DNA from: Microvirga sp.
GTDB taxonomy: Bacteria; Pseudomonadota; Alphaproteobacteria; Rhizobiales; Beijerinckiaceae
NCBI GenBank assembly: GCA_029266525.1
Contig: JAQSWQ010000049.1
Span: 1 to 59,073 of the forward strand
Direction: 5' to 3'
DNA: 59,073 nt
Each line of letters begins with the position of its first letter. The first letter of the stretch is position 1. Below the pieces are notes generated by a model, which saw only the letters and a list, made by a program, of their open reading frames with translations, searched no databases and was not told the DNA's origin. Positions 1 through 8,456 of the stretch are shown here, piece by piece. The position numbers and the translations under genes were made by a program.

Positions 1-51
1 ATCTCGCTTACACCGAGAGGGTCGGCGGTTCGAGCCCGTCACCGCCCACCA
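1..51 (+). tRNA. tRNA-Val(UAC), 3' part only
   Basis: The window opens inside a tRNA. Bases 2-6 and 14-18 pair as the anticodon stem around a 7-base loop whose anticodon, at 9-11, is TAC (valine). A T-arm with the GTTCGAG loop follows, then the 3' acceptor strand ACCGCCC, discriminator A and an encoded CCA at 49-51. The acceptor 5' strand and D-arm lie before the window. Confidence 0.85.
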
Positions 52-155
52 TTGATTGTGAGCTTGGCGGATTTCGTGCCCGCCCGCTGCGCTTGACACT
101 CCCAGGGGCCGCTCTTAAGTCAGCCGCTCATCGCCGCTCGCCGGCGAGATATCGC

Positions 156-232
156 GCGGGCGTAGCTCAGTCGGTTAGAGTGCCGGCCTGTCACGCCGGA
201 GGTCGCGGGTTCGAGCCCCGTCGCCCGCGCCA
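156..232 (+). tRNA. tRNA-Asp(GUC)
   Basis: A full cloverleaf can be drawn. Acceptor strand GCGGGCG (156-162) pairs with CGCCCGC (222-228), followed by discriminator G and encoded CCA (230-232). The anticodon stem CCGGC/GCCGG encloses loop CTGTCAC, with anticodon GTC at 190-192 (aspartate). The T-arm is regular. Its part from the anticodon loop to just past the 3' end is repeated exactly at 1902-1948, the pattern left by tRNA-targeting integrases. Confidence 0.95.
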
Positions 233-586
233 TTCAAGCCATTCAGATCAGAATGTTTATTAGTCTGGCGATCGGCAGGCCGACTAGCGTTTTCCAAGTC
301 GCCTGACCGGCACTTTCCAAGTTTAGGCCCCGTTCCGTTCCGTTTTCCAGGCGCCGCTGCGCCTCGGCCGACCACCGGTCGGGAGTTGGTGACAATGGCG
401 GAGGAGTTGCTTTGCGTTCCGAGCGGGGGCTGGTGACCTGGGCAGCTCACGAAACCCTCGGCTGAGCGTCTTCAGGATATGCCGAAAAGACAGCTTTGCG
501 GCAGGCCTGGAGATGACGCAGCGGGCTTTTCGTGCCCCTCTCACATGAGTCATAGTGGCAATGATCCATCTCTGGGGCCGCGGACC
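233..586. other. intergenic stretch after tRNA-Asp
   Basis: About 350 bases between tRNA-Asp and the RTX gene. I see no convincing gene, terminator or integrase fragment. Short tandem similarity (CGTTCCGTTCCG near 332) is the only local structure. If the tRNA repeat marks an element, this is its left end. Confidence 0.4.
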
Positions 587-1735
587 ATGGCTGCAACCGT
601 TCTTACTAACTTTAGCGATGTCTACGAAACCAGCGGTCCCCCCTGGCGGGAGGAGACAGTCTACGCGCTCGACGGGAACGACTCCGTCGAGGCGATCAAT
701 CTCGGAGTAGGTGAGACGTTCAATATCTTCGGCGGAAACGGCAATGACCGGTTGTTCGCGAGCACTGCAACCTTCGCCCCAGTGAAGGCCCGCATCTACG
801 GGGAGGAAGGAGACGATCTGCTCGGAGGCAGCTTCGGCCAAGACGCGCTCTATGGCGGGCAGGGCAATGACGCGCTTGCCGGAGGCGGCGATCTTCTCGG
901 CCTCGAAGGCTTTATCGGCGTTCCGGACCTTCTCGATGGCGATGCGGGAAACGACGGCCTGTTCGGAGGGGGCGGCAACGACACTCTGTTGGGTGGGGAA
1001 GGCAATGATCTCCTAGACGGCGGCGTTGGCGCAGATTCGTTATTCGGGGGAAACGGCAATGACGTGATCGTCGACTCCTTCGAGTTTGAGCATTTCGCGC
1101 CGCAGCTCAACGATACGGCATTTGGAGAGGGGGGAATCGATTACATCGCGCTTAGAGGAGGCGACGATGTGGCGTTCGGCGGTCTCGGGGGCGACACTCT
1201 GTTGGGCGAGAACGGCAACGACACCCTGAGCGGCGACGAGGGGAACGACGGCCTGTTCGGCGGCGCAGGGAACGACACGCTGAGCGGCGGCTTCGGCAAT
1301 GACGCCATGTTTGGTGACGCCGGCGACGACCTCATGAACGGCGACGCCGGGAACGACGAGATTGTCGGCGGCGCTGGGGCGGACTCTCTGTTCGGCAACG
1401 AGGGTCACGACGCCCTCTTTGGCGGGGAGGGCAACGACCGCCTCGAGGGTGGCCCCGGAGTCGACCTTTTGAACGGCGGCGCCGGAAGTGACACGTTCGT
1501 CTCTAACGTCGGCGTGGGTGATCTCGACGTCATCTTCGAGGGCGAGTTCGGTCACGGCGCAGGCGATCTTATAGCCATATCGGGCGGCGGCTTCGGCTTG
1601 AACTTCGCGTCAATGATGGTGAACGCCTACGAGACCGGCGGCACCACGGTCATTCCGTTCAACAACAGCACCGGCATCTTCATTGTTGGCTACACCATCG
1701 CGCAGCTCTCGCCTGATGACTTCGCGTTCATCTAA
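587..1735 (+). CDS. RTX-type calcium-binding repeat protein
   Basis: A 382-residue protein built mostly of GGxGND-type nonapeptide repeats from about residue 48 to 300. These fold into a parallel beta-roll that binds Ca2+, as in hemolysin-type and related secreted proteins. There is no N-terminal signal peptide. The last ~80 residues lack repeats and end in LSPDDFAFI, which resembles the acidic-hydrophobic C-terminal signal of type I secretion substrates. No catalytic domain is recognisable. ATG 587 (MAATVLTNF) is preferred over upstream in-frame ATGs at 479 and 545 because the repeat-protein N terminus begins there and the extra residues look random. No type I exporter genes are nearby. It lies alone inside the tRNA-Asp-bounded segment, suggesting acquired cargo. 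Confidence 0.85.
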   Translation: MAATVLTNFSDVYETSGPPWREETVYALDGNDSVEAINLGVGETFNIFGGNGNDRLFASTATFAPVKARIYGEEGDDLLGGSFGQDALYGGQGNDALAGGGDLLGLEGFIGVPDLLDGDAGNDGLFGGGGNDTLLGGEGNDLLDGGVGADSLFGGNGNDVIVDSFEFEHFAPQLNDTAFGEGGIDYIALRGGDDVAFGGLGGDTLLGENGNDTLSGDEGNDGLFGGAGNDTLSGGFGNDAMFGDAGDDLMNGDAGNDEIVGGAGADSLFGNEGHDALFGGEGNDRLEGGPGVDLLNGGAGSDTFVSNVGVGDLDVIFEGEFGHGAGDLIAISGGGFGLNFASMMVNAYETGGTTVIPFNNSTGIFIVGYTIAQLSPDDFAFI

Positions 1736-1901
1736 GGCCAGAAAACTTCTCGAGGTGCGCAAAGGCTAAGTGCTGCCGTTCTCGGAGGCTGGACAGGTGC
1801 TTCCGTTTGCGCCCGCCCCGCTACGCATCGCTTGCCGCCCCCGGGGGAGCGCGTGGGCCAGAAACTGGAAACGCCGTTGATCGCACTAGACATTCATCCG
1901 G

Positions 1902-1948
1902 CTGTCACGCCGGAGGTCGCGGGTTCGAGCCCCGTCGCCCGCGCCATT
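1902..1948 (+). repeat. direct repeat of tRNA-Asp 3' part (att-like)
   Basis: A 47-bp exact duplicate of 188-234, running from the anticodon loop of tRNA-Asp through its CCA and two more bases. The match breaks at 1901 and 1949. The acceptor 5' strand and D-arm are absent, so this is not a working tRNA gene. It is best read as the second attachment site of an integrated element. Confidence 0.85.
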
Positions 1949-1972
1949 TTTTTCGACGAACCTGCAGCATTT

Positions 1973-2641
1973 CTATCCGGAAAGGAGGTCGCGGACGATA
2001 CGTTCCACCTCAACATAGTCCGCCGCCAAGTAGTGTGCGCCGGCGTCTTTGAGCCTTGCGCCATGACCGTTGCGGATATGCCCTGCCGCGAGCAGTCCAA
2101 TCACGGTGGAGCCTGCCTCACGGCCCGCGATGACGCCGCTCGCACTATCTTCGATGATAATGCATTCGCGCGGAGATACCCCGATTTCGGCCGCCGCATG
2201 CAGGAAGATGTCCGGGTGGGGCTTGCCTCGCGCAACGTTGACAGCGCTGAAGACGCGGCCTTCGAACAGCTCCGTCATTTCCAGAATCTCAAGCGAGACA
2301 GCCAGCCGTTGTGGGGTCGAGGACGATGCGATGCAGCGGGGCAGAGCGACGAATTTTGCGATGAACTCCCGCACGCCCGCAATTGGTGCAAGATCTTGCC
2401 TGAACCGCGCCAAGGTCCGGACCTGCCACAGTTCGCCGAACGATTGGGGTAACGCGCGGCCACCCGCTTTCTCAATCGCGGCAACCACTTCGTGAAATCG
2501 CTTGCCCATGTAGTCGCGGTATGAGTCCTCGACTGTTGTTGGCACTCCCAATTCGGTCACAAATTCAGCAAGAACTGCATTGGCCAGCACCTCGCTGTCT
2601 GCGATGACGCCGTCGAAGTCGAAAATGATTGCGCTTGCCAA
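1973..2641 (-). CDS. HAD-family phosphatase/phosphomutase
   Basis: A 222-residue haloacid dehalogenase superfamily protein. Motif I is FDFDGVIADS at residues ~7-16, with the two catalytic Asp; motif II lies around SSSTP (~107-111); the motif III lysine is in GKPHPDIF (~138-145); motif IV is IIIEDSASG (~160-168). The helical cap after motif I is the subfamily I (beta-phosphoglucomutase-like) type, so substrates are probably small sugar phosphates, but which one cannot be read. The first usable codon is TTG at 2641, directly before the typical HAD N terminus. It stands alone, convergent with the RTX gene and outside the tRNA repeat. Confidence 0.85.
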   Translation of the reverse strand: MASAIIFDFDGVIADSEVLANAVLAEFVTELGVPTTVEDSYRDYMGKRFHEVVAAIEKAGGRALPQSFGELWQVRTLARFRQDLAPIAGVREFIAKFVALPRCIASSSTPQRLAVSLEILEMTELFEGRVFSAVNVARGKPHPDIFLHAAAEIGVSPRECIIIEDSASGVIAGREAGSTVIGLLAAGHIRNGHGARLKDAGAHYLAADYVEVERIVRDLLSG

Positions 2642-2814
2642 GGTTGAGCAGAGCTAACTTGGATATCGGGTGATTGACCCAAAGCTGTCTCCAATGCCCG
2701 CCAGCCGTCAAGCTGATTAGAGTGCCGCTCTATGTCCCCGAAAGTTGGAACGATACGGCGGCTTGTGCTCACAGCCGCGGGGCGAAAGGATGCCGTTCCC
2801 GAGGCCGAATCGCT

Positions 2815-3816
2815 TCAGTCTATCGGCGCCGCCAACACGGGGCCGGTGCTCGGCGGCCGCCGAATGCAGGCGACCAGGTGCCCCGGCGCGACCTCGACCA
2901 GCGGCGGATCCACCATCCGGCAGGCCGGCACGGCGTAGGGGCAGCGCGGGTGGAAGTGGCAGCCGCTCGGCGGGTTCGTCGGGCTTGCGACCTCGCCCTG
3001 CAGCACGCGCCCGCGGCGCTTGCGTGCGGGGTTCGGTACCGGCGCCGCGCCGAGGAGCGCCTCCGTGTAGGGGTGCAGCGGGCGCGAGAACAGCGTCCGC
3101 TTGTCGGCGAGCTCCACGATACGCCCGAGATACATCACCGCGATGCGGTGGCTGACGTGGCGCATCACCGCGAGGTCGTGGCTGATGAAGAGGTAGGTCA
3201 GCCCGTACTCGTCCTGCAGGTCGATGAGGAGGTTCAGCACCTGTGCCCGCACCGAAACGTCGAGGGCGGAGACCGGCTCGTCGGCGACGATCACGTCGGG
3301 ATTGACCGCGAGCGCCTTGGCGATGCCGAGCCGCTGGCGCTGGCCGCCGGAGAACTCGTGCGGGTATTTGCGCATGGCGTCCGGACGCAGGCCGACCCGC
3401 TCGAACAGCCTCGCCACGCGCTCCTCCTTTTCGCGTCCGCGGGCGAGGCCGAAATTCTCGATCGGCTCGCCGACGATGCTGCCGGCCGAGAGGCGCGGGT
3501 TGAGCGAGGAGTAGGGGTCCTGGAACACGAGCTGGATGCGGCGCCGGTGCGGCCACATGGCTGCGGCAGCGAGCCCGGTCACGTCGGTGCCGCCGAGGAG
3601 GATGCGCCCGGCGGTGGGATCGAGGAGCTTGGTCACGAGCTTCGCCAATGTCGACTTGCCGCAGCCGGACTCGCCGACGACGCCGAGCGTCTCGCCACGG
3701 GCGACCGAAAAGCTCAGGCCGTCGACGGCGCGGACGTGCTTCGGCGGTCCGAGAAAGCCGCGCCGCAGCGGAAAATGCTTGACGAGCTGCCTCACCTCGA
3801 GGGTCACCTCGCTCAC
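2815..3816 (-). CDS. peptide ABC transporter ATPase (OppF/DppF type)
   Basis: A 333-residue cytoplasmic ATPase that powers oligopeptide import. Walker A is GESGCGKST, the signature [15 protein letters not shown], and Walker [13 protein letters not shown]. The C-terminal peptide-transporter extension has the Cys-containing [11 protein letters not shown] segment. I start it at GTG 3816, whose GTGA overlaps the stop of the OppD-like gene; a longer reading to 3906 would only add residues overlapping that gene. It is the last gene of a five-gene operon on this strand and should pair with the OppD-like ATPase as a heterodimer. Confidence 0.93.
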   Translation of the reverse strand: MSEVTLEVRQLVKHFPLRRGFLGPPKHVRAVDGLSFSVARGETLGVVGESGCGKSTLAKLVTKLLDPTAGRILLGGTDVTGLAAAAMWPHRRRIQLVFQDPYSSLNPRLSAGSIVGEPIENFGLARGREKEERVARLFERVGLRPDAMRKYPHEFSGGQRQRLGIAKALAVNPDVIVADEPVSALDVSVRAQVLNLLIDLQDEYGLTYLFISHDLAVMRHVSHRIAVMYLGRIVELADKRTLFSRPLHPYTEALLGAAPVPNPARKRRGRVLQGEVASPTNPPSGCHFHPRCPYAVPACRMVDPPLVEVAPGHLVACIRRPPSTGPVLAAPID

Positions 3817-4814
3817 GCGGCACTCTCCAGGATGCGGCCCGCGTGCCAACACGCGGCGAAATGCGCCGGCCCCTGCTCGAAATCCGGCGGCGGGTCGCGA
3901 TGGCATTGCTCCGTCGCGAAGTCGCAGCGCGGGGCGAAGGCGCAGCCCGCGATCGGACGCGTGAGCACCGGCACGAGACCGGGAATCTCGTCGAGCCGAG
4001 CGCGCCGGCCGGCTTCCTCGGCATCGGCATCGACGCGCGGGATCGCCCGCATCAGGCCACGCGTGTAGGGGTGCGCAGGGCGCGCGAACAGTTCTTCCAC
4101 GCCCGCTTCCTCGACCTTGCGGCCCGCGTACATCACGACGACGCGCTGCGCCGTCTCGGCGATCACGCCGAGGTCATGCGTGATCATCACGATCGCCGTG
4201 CCGAGCTTCTCCTTGAGCTCCAGCATGAGGTCGAGGATCTGCGCCTGGATCGTGACATCGAGCGCGGTCGTCGGCTCGTCGGCGATCAGAACCTGCGGAT
4301 CGCAGGAGAGCGCCATCGCGATCATGACGCGCTGGCGCATGCCGCCCGAAAGCTGGTGCGGGTACTCGTCGAGGCGCCGCTTGGGGTCGGAGAGCCGCAC
4401 GAGCTCCAGCATCTCACGGGCGCGATCGCGCGCCTCGCGCCAGGAGACGCCCCAATGCCGCACCACGTTCTCGGCGACCTGCGTGCCGATGGTGAGCACA
4501 GGGTTGAGGCTGGTCATCGGCTCCTGGAAGATCATCGCGATCCTGTGGCCGCGGATCCCGCGCATCTCCTCTTCGGAAAGCAGCGTGAGCTCGGTGCCGG
4601 CGAAACGGATCGAGCCGCGCACGATGCGGCCCGTCTGCGGCGCGATCAGGCGCAGGATGGACAACGCGGTGACCGACTTGCCGCAGCCCGACTCGCCGAC
4701 GATGCCCAGGGTCTCGCCCGCGTGAAGATCGAACGACACGCCGTCGACCGCGCGCACGACGCCGTCGCGGGTGAAGAAGTGGGTGGCAAGATCGCGAACT
4801 TCGAGCAGGCTCAC
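3813..4814 (-). CDS. peptide ABC transporter ATPase (OppD/DppD type)
   Basis: A 333-residue ATPase subunit. It has Walker [10 protein letters not shown], signature [15 protein letters not shown], Walker [13 protein letters not shown] and the H-loop VMITHDLGV. The C-terminal peptide-family extension includes [11 protein letters not shown] and nearby cysteines. The GTG start at 4814 overlaps the permease stop in ATGTGA, so translation is coupled. The open frame continues far upstream, but that part only reads the permease gene out of frame. Confidence 0.93.
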   Translation of the reverse strand: MSLLEVRDLATHFFTRDGVVRAVDGVSFDLHAGETLGIVGESGCGKSVTALSILRLIAPQTGRIVRGSIRFAGTELTLLSEEEMRGIRGHRIAMIFQEPMTSLNPVLTIGTQVAENVVRHWGVSWREARDRAREMLELVRLSDPKRRLDEYPHQLSGGMRQRVMIAMALSCDPQVLIADEPTTALDVTIQAQILDLMLELKEKLGTAIVMITHDLGVIAETAQRVVVMYAGRKVEEAGVEELFARPAHPYTRGLMRAIPRVDADAEEAGRRARLDEIPGLVPVLTRPIAGCAFAPRCDFATEQCHRDPPPDFEQGPAHFAACWHAGRILESAA

Positions 4815-5689
4815 ATGCGCCTCGCGAGCCGCGGGTCGAGACGGTCGCGCAGGCCGTCGCCCAGCATGTTCACGGCGAGCACGGTGACGGCCAGGAAAGC
4901 GCCGGGGATCAGGATGCTCCATGGCGCGATCTGGAAGAAGGTGCGCCCCTGTGCGATGATGTTGCCCCAGCTCGGGATCTCGGGCGGCACGCCCGCGCCG
5001 AGGAAGCTCAGGCCCGCCTCGATCAGCATGGCGGAGGCGCAGACATAGGTCGCCTGCACGATGAGCGGCGCGAGCGTGTTCGGCAGGATATGCCGCAGAA
5101 GCAGCTTCAGGCTGCGCGTGCCGCCCGCGATCGCGCTCTCGACATAGGGCTGCCCGCGGATCGAGAGCACGACGCTCCTCACCACGCGCGCCACGCGCGG
5201 CACCTCGGGGATGACGATCGCCGCGATGACGACGCCGAGCCCCGGCCGCGTCAGGGTGATCAGGGCGATGGCGAGAAGGATCGAGGGGATCGCCATGAGC
5301 CCGTCCATCACGCGCATCAGGATGGCGTCGAGCGTGCGGAAGTAGCCGCAGGCGAGCCCGATCGCGAGCCCGATGAGGCTTGCGACGAGGGCCACGGATA
5401 TCCCGACGATGAGCGAGACCCGCGCGCCGTAGAGCGTGCGCGAGAAGACATCGCGCCCGAACTGGTCCGTGCCGAACCACCAGCGCTCGGACGGGGGCCG
5501 CAGGCGGTTGATCGGCGCCTGCCGGAAGGGGTCAGCCGCGACGAGCGGCGCGAGGACGGCGATCGTCACGAGAGCCGCGAGCAGCAGCGCGCCGATGAAG
5601 ATGGTCGGGTTGCGCCGGATCGCGTCGGCCGCACGGGCGAGGACCGGCGGGCATGGCGCGACATCGTCGAGGGCGATCGCGGAGGTCAC
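4811..5689 (-). CDS. peptide ABC transporter permease (OppC/DppC type)
   Basis: A 292-residue inner-membrane permease. After a cytoplasmic N terminus the first membrane helix is at about 33-52, followed by the family motif around [15 protein letters not shown], then five more helices. The EAA coupling loop is near [17 protein letters not shown] (~190-206). It forms the channel with the DppB-like permease 3 bp upstream. The typical C-terminal [11 protein letters not shown] is complete. Confidence 0.93.
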   Translation of the reverse strand: MTSAIALDDVAPCPPVLARAADAIRRNPTIFIGALLLAALVTIAVLAPLVAADPFRQAPINRLRPPSERWWFGTDQFGRDVFSRTLYGARVSLIVGISVALVASLIGLAIGLACGYFRTLDAILMRVMDGLMAIPSILLAIALITLTRPGLGVVIAAIVIPEVPRVARVVRSVVLSIRGQPYVESAIAGGTRSLKLLLRHILPNTLAPLIVQATYVCASAMLIEAGLSFLGAGVPPEIPSWGNIIAQGRTFFQIAPWSILIPGAFLAVTVLAVNMLGDGLRDRLDPRLARRM

Positions 5690-5692
5690 GGC

Positions 5693-6634
5693 TCAATACC
5701 GGATGCGCGGGTCGAGCGCCGCATAGGAGAGGTCGACCACGAGGTTCACCAGCACCTTCACGCCGGCGAACACCAGGATCAGGCCCTGCACGATCGGATA
5801 ATCCCGCTTGAGCACCGCGTCGACGGTGAGGCGCCCGAGGCCGGGGATGTTGAACACGGTCTCCGTGATGACCACGCCCGAGATCAGGAGCGCGATGCCG
5901 ATGCCGATCACCGTCACGATCGGCACCGAGGCGTTCTTGAGCGCGTGCAGCATCAGCACGCGCCTGGTGGTCAGGCCCTTGGCGTTTGCGGTGCGGATGT
6001 AATCCTCCGAGAGCACCTCGAGCATGGCGGCGCGGGTGATGCGGGCAATGAGCGCCATGTAGGCCATGCCGAGCGCCAGCGAGGGCAGGATCAGCGTCTC
6101 GACGAAGGGTCCAAAGCCTTCGCTGATCGGGCGGTAGCCCTGGACCGGCAGCCAGCCGAGCTTGACCGAGAAGACGAAGATCAGGCCGTAGCCGACCAGA
6201 AAGGTCGGGGTGGCGAAGCCCAACACCGCGAATGCCATCACGACACGGTCCGACAGCGAGCGCGCCTTCCAGGCCGCGAGCACGCCGAGCGGAATCGCGA
6301 GGCAGACCGCGACGAGGAGCGTCGAAAGGGTGAGCGCGAGCGTCGGCTCGATGCGCTGTGCGATGAGCCGCGTCACCGGCAGGTTCGAGAAGATCGAAAC
6401 GCCGAGGTCGCCTTGAGCGAGGCGATAGAGCCAGAGGACGAACTGCTCGAGCACCGGACGGTCGAGCCCGAGCTTCGCCCGCACGGCGGCGATCGATTCC
6501 GCCGTCGCGTCCTCGCCGGCGATGATCGCTGCCGGATCGCCGGGCGCGAAACGCAGGAGGAAGAACACGAAGACCGCGACCACGGCCATGACCGGGATAG
6601 TCGCGAGCAGGCGGCGCAGCACATAGGCGCCCAT
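5693..6634 (-). CDS. peptide ABC transporter permease (OppB/DppB type)
   Basis: A 313-residue permease starting MGAYVLRRLLATIPVM, the usual N terminus of the DppB group. It has six predicted helices and an EAA loop around GLTTRRVLMLHALKNA (~200-215). The C terminus YAALDPRIRY is canonical. It lies between the binding protein gene (46 bp upstream) and the second permease, consistent with one transcript for a complete importer. Confidence 0.93.
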   Translation of the reverse strand: MGAYVLRRLLATIPVMAVVAVFVFFLLRFAPGDPAAIIAGEDATAESIAAVRAKLGLDRPVLEQFVLWLYRLAQGDLGVSIFSNLPVTRLIAQRIEPTLALTLSTLLVAVCLAIPLGVLAAWKARSLSDRVVMAFAVLGFATPTFLVGYGLIFVFSVKLGWLPVQGYRPISEGFGPFVETLILPSLALGMAYMALIARITRAAMLEVLSEDYIRTANAKGLTTRRVLMLHALKNASVPIVTVIGIGIALLISGVVITETVFNIPGLGRLTVDAVLKRDYPIVQGLILVFAGVKVLVNLVVDLSYAALDPRIRY

Positions 6635-6680
6635 CGACCGCTCAACCCCGCCGCTTCACCCGCCGGCCGGCGCTCCCGAC

Positions 6681-8288
6681 CTACTTCTTGCTGATGTTCC
6701 AGAGCACCGGCAGGCCGACGTTCGGGACAATGCCGTCGATGCGGTCGGCGCGATAGGCGATCGGCTGCGTCCACTGCCCGAACGGGAGGTAGACCACCTG
6801 CTCGATGGCCCGGGCCTGGAGGTCGCGCGCGATCCTCAGCTTCTCCTCGGGCGTGTGGGCGAAGGCGTAGGCGCTGCGCAGCTTCTCGACCTCCGCGTCG
6901 CAGGGCCAGCCGAACAGGCCCTTGTCGCAGGCCGCGCCGATCCAGGTGTGAAGCACCGGGTTAGCGCCGCCCACGGTGCCGGAGGTCGTGACGAAGATGT
7001 TCCAGCCGCCTTGGGCCGGCGGCTCCTTCTTGGAGCGGCGGGAGACGACCGAACCCCAGTCCATGGCCTGCGCGTCGACGTTAAGTCCCGCCTCGCGCAT
7101 GGCCTGGATCAATACCTGGGTCGCCGGCGTGATGGTGACGTGGTCGGTCGCGGCAAGCACCGTGATCGGCTCGCCCTTGTAGCCGGCCTCCTTGAACAGC
7201 TGCAGCGCCTTCTTCGGATTGTACTCCTTCATCATGGCGGTACCGGCATCGCTGGCCAGCGGGCCGCCGCAAATGAGGAGGCTGTGGCAGACGGTGTAGT
7301 ATTCCGAGTCGCCGACGATCGTGCGGAGGAAGTCCTCCTGGTTGACGAGGTAGTACATCGCCTGCCGCGCCTTGATGCTGTCGAAGGGCGGGTGGAGGTG
7401 GTTCAGGCGGATGAGGCCGAAATGCGTGTCCATCTTGCCGGGCTTGAGCAGCTTCACGCCGCGGGCCTTGGAGAGGATCGGCAGGAAGTCGACGCCCGGC
7501 TGCTCGTAAAAATCGATCTCGCCGTTGACGAGCGCCGACATGGCGGTCTGGGGGTCGGCGATCCAGACGAGCTCGATGCGATCGACCTTGGGGACCTTGC
7601 CGCCGGCGAACGCCGAGGGCGGCTCGCTGCCCGGCCGCGGCACGTAATCGGCATTCTTGAGATAGACGGTCTTGCTGCCCGGGACCCACTGCTCTTTCGC
7701 GAACTTGAACGGGCCCGAGCCGATCGCTTCCGTGACCTGCGTGTTCGGATCGGTCAGCGCCTCCTTCTCGCGCATGATGATGGGCACCGAGGTGCCGGTC
7801 TTGCCGAGCGACTCGAGCACCATGCCGTAGGGCTCCTTGAGGACGAGCCGGAAGGATTTGTCGTCGACCGCCTCGAGCTTTTCGGTGAAGGAGAACAGGC
7901 GCTGCCCGACCGGGTCGCGCGCGCCCCAGCGCTTGATCGAGGCGATCACGTCCTTCGTCGCGACCGGGCTGCCGTCGTGGAACTTGAGGCCGTCCCGGAG
8001 CGTGAAGTCGTAGGTCTTGCGATCCTGGCTGACCTCGTATTTGCCTACCATCTGGGGGTGCGGGCGGCCGTCCTCGTCGTTCCCGAACAAGGTGTCGTAG
8101 ACGATCATGCCGTGGATGCCGGCGATGGTCTGCGTTGTCCACATCGGGTCGAGCGTGCGCACGTCGGCGTGCATCACAGCCCGCAGCACCTTCTCTTGCG
8201 CTTGCGCCGCCGGCGCGAGGAGCGCCGCCGTCAGAGCCGCAGCCGTGAGCGCGGGGCGAACGCTCGAGGAAAGGCGCTTGGCGAGCAT
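6681..8288 (-). CDS. periplasmic peptide-binding protein of ABC importer (SBP family 5)
   Basis: A 535-residue extracytoplasmic solute-binding protein with a clear Sec signal peptide (cleavage expected after AAQAQ, ~residue 31). The mature protein begins KVLRAVMHADVRTLDPMWTT, typical of family 5 dipeptide/oligopeptide binders. A conserved block, YDFTLRDGLKFHDGSPV, is at ~94-110. It is the first gene of the minus-strand importer operon and should set substrate preference. The divergent neighbour is an M81 peptidase, hinting that the ligand could be a modified peptide or amide, but the ligand cannot be read from sequence. Confidence 0.92.
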   Translation of the reverse strand: MLAKRLSSSVRPALTAAALTAALLAPAAQAQEKVLRAVMHADVRTLDPMWTTQTIAGIHGMIVYDTLFGNDEDGRPHPQMVGKYEVSQDRKTYDFTLRDGLKFHDGSPVATKDVIASIKRWGARDPVGQRLFSFTEKLEAVDDKSFRLVLKEPYGMVLESLGKTGTSVPIIMREKEALTDPNTQVTEAIGSGPFKFAKEQWVPGSKTVYLKNADYVPRPGSEPPSAFAGGKVPKVDRIELVWIADPQTAMSALVNGEIDFYEQPGVDFLPILSKARGVKLLKPGKMDTHFGLIRLNHLHPPFDSIKARQAMYYLVNQEDFLRTIVGDSEYYTVCHSLLICGGPLASDAGTAMMKEYNPKKALQLFKEAGYKGEPITVLAATDHVTITPATQVLIQAMREAGLNVDAQAMDWGSVVSRRSKKEPPAQGGWNIFVTTSGTVGGANPVLHTWIGAACDKGLFGWPCDAEVEKLRSAYAFAHTPEEKLRIARDLQARAIEQVVYLPFGQWTQPIAYRADRIDGIVPNVGLPVLWNISKK

Positions 8289-8456
8289 GGCAGTCTCTCC
8301 CTCGGGAGCGGCGCGAGGCCTTCCCTCGAGCAGCCTATGTCCATCGGTCGCGCCCGCGCAATCCTGTGCCGCGGCACGGAGCAGCGGCTAGGCGGGCCGC
8401 GCCGATCTGAGCCATAGTCGCGCCGCCGCTCAGCCGCCGCCTGCCAGGGAGAGGAC

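Larger units (their letters stand above)
233..1948. mobile_element. putative tRNA-Asp-integrated element remnant
   Basis: The segment is bounded by the 3' end of intact tRNA-Asp and by an exact 47-bp copy of the tRNA part from anticodon loop to 3' end (188-234 equals 1902-1948). Tyrosine-recombinase islands leave this arrangement, one end restoring the tRNA and the other carrying the duplicated 3' segment. The only cargo I can see is the RTX gene. No integrase or excisionase ORF is present, so this would be a deleted, immobile remnant. Its base use is somewhat less G/C-extreme than the flanks. The insertion interpretation is inference from the repeat. Confidence 0.45.

Noticed and set aside
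1902-1948. A second tRNA-Asp gene
   Set aside because: Only the part from the anticodon loop to the 3' end is present; no acceptor 5' strand or D-arm precedes it.
5090-6694. 534-codon plus-strand frame over the peptide permeases
   Set aside because: Low-complexity Arg/Asp/His translation opposite two clear permease genes.
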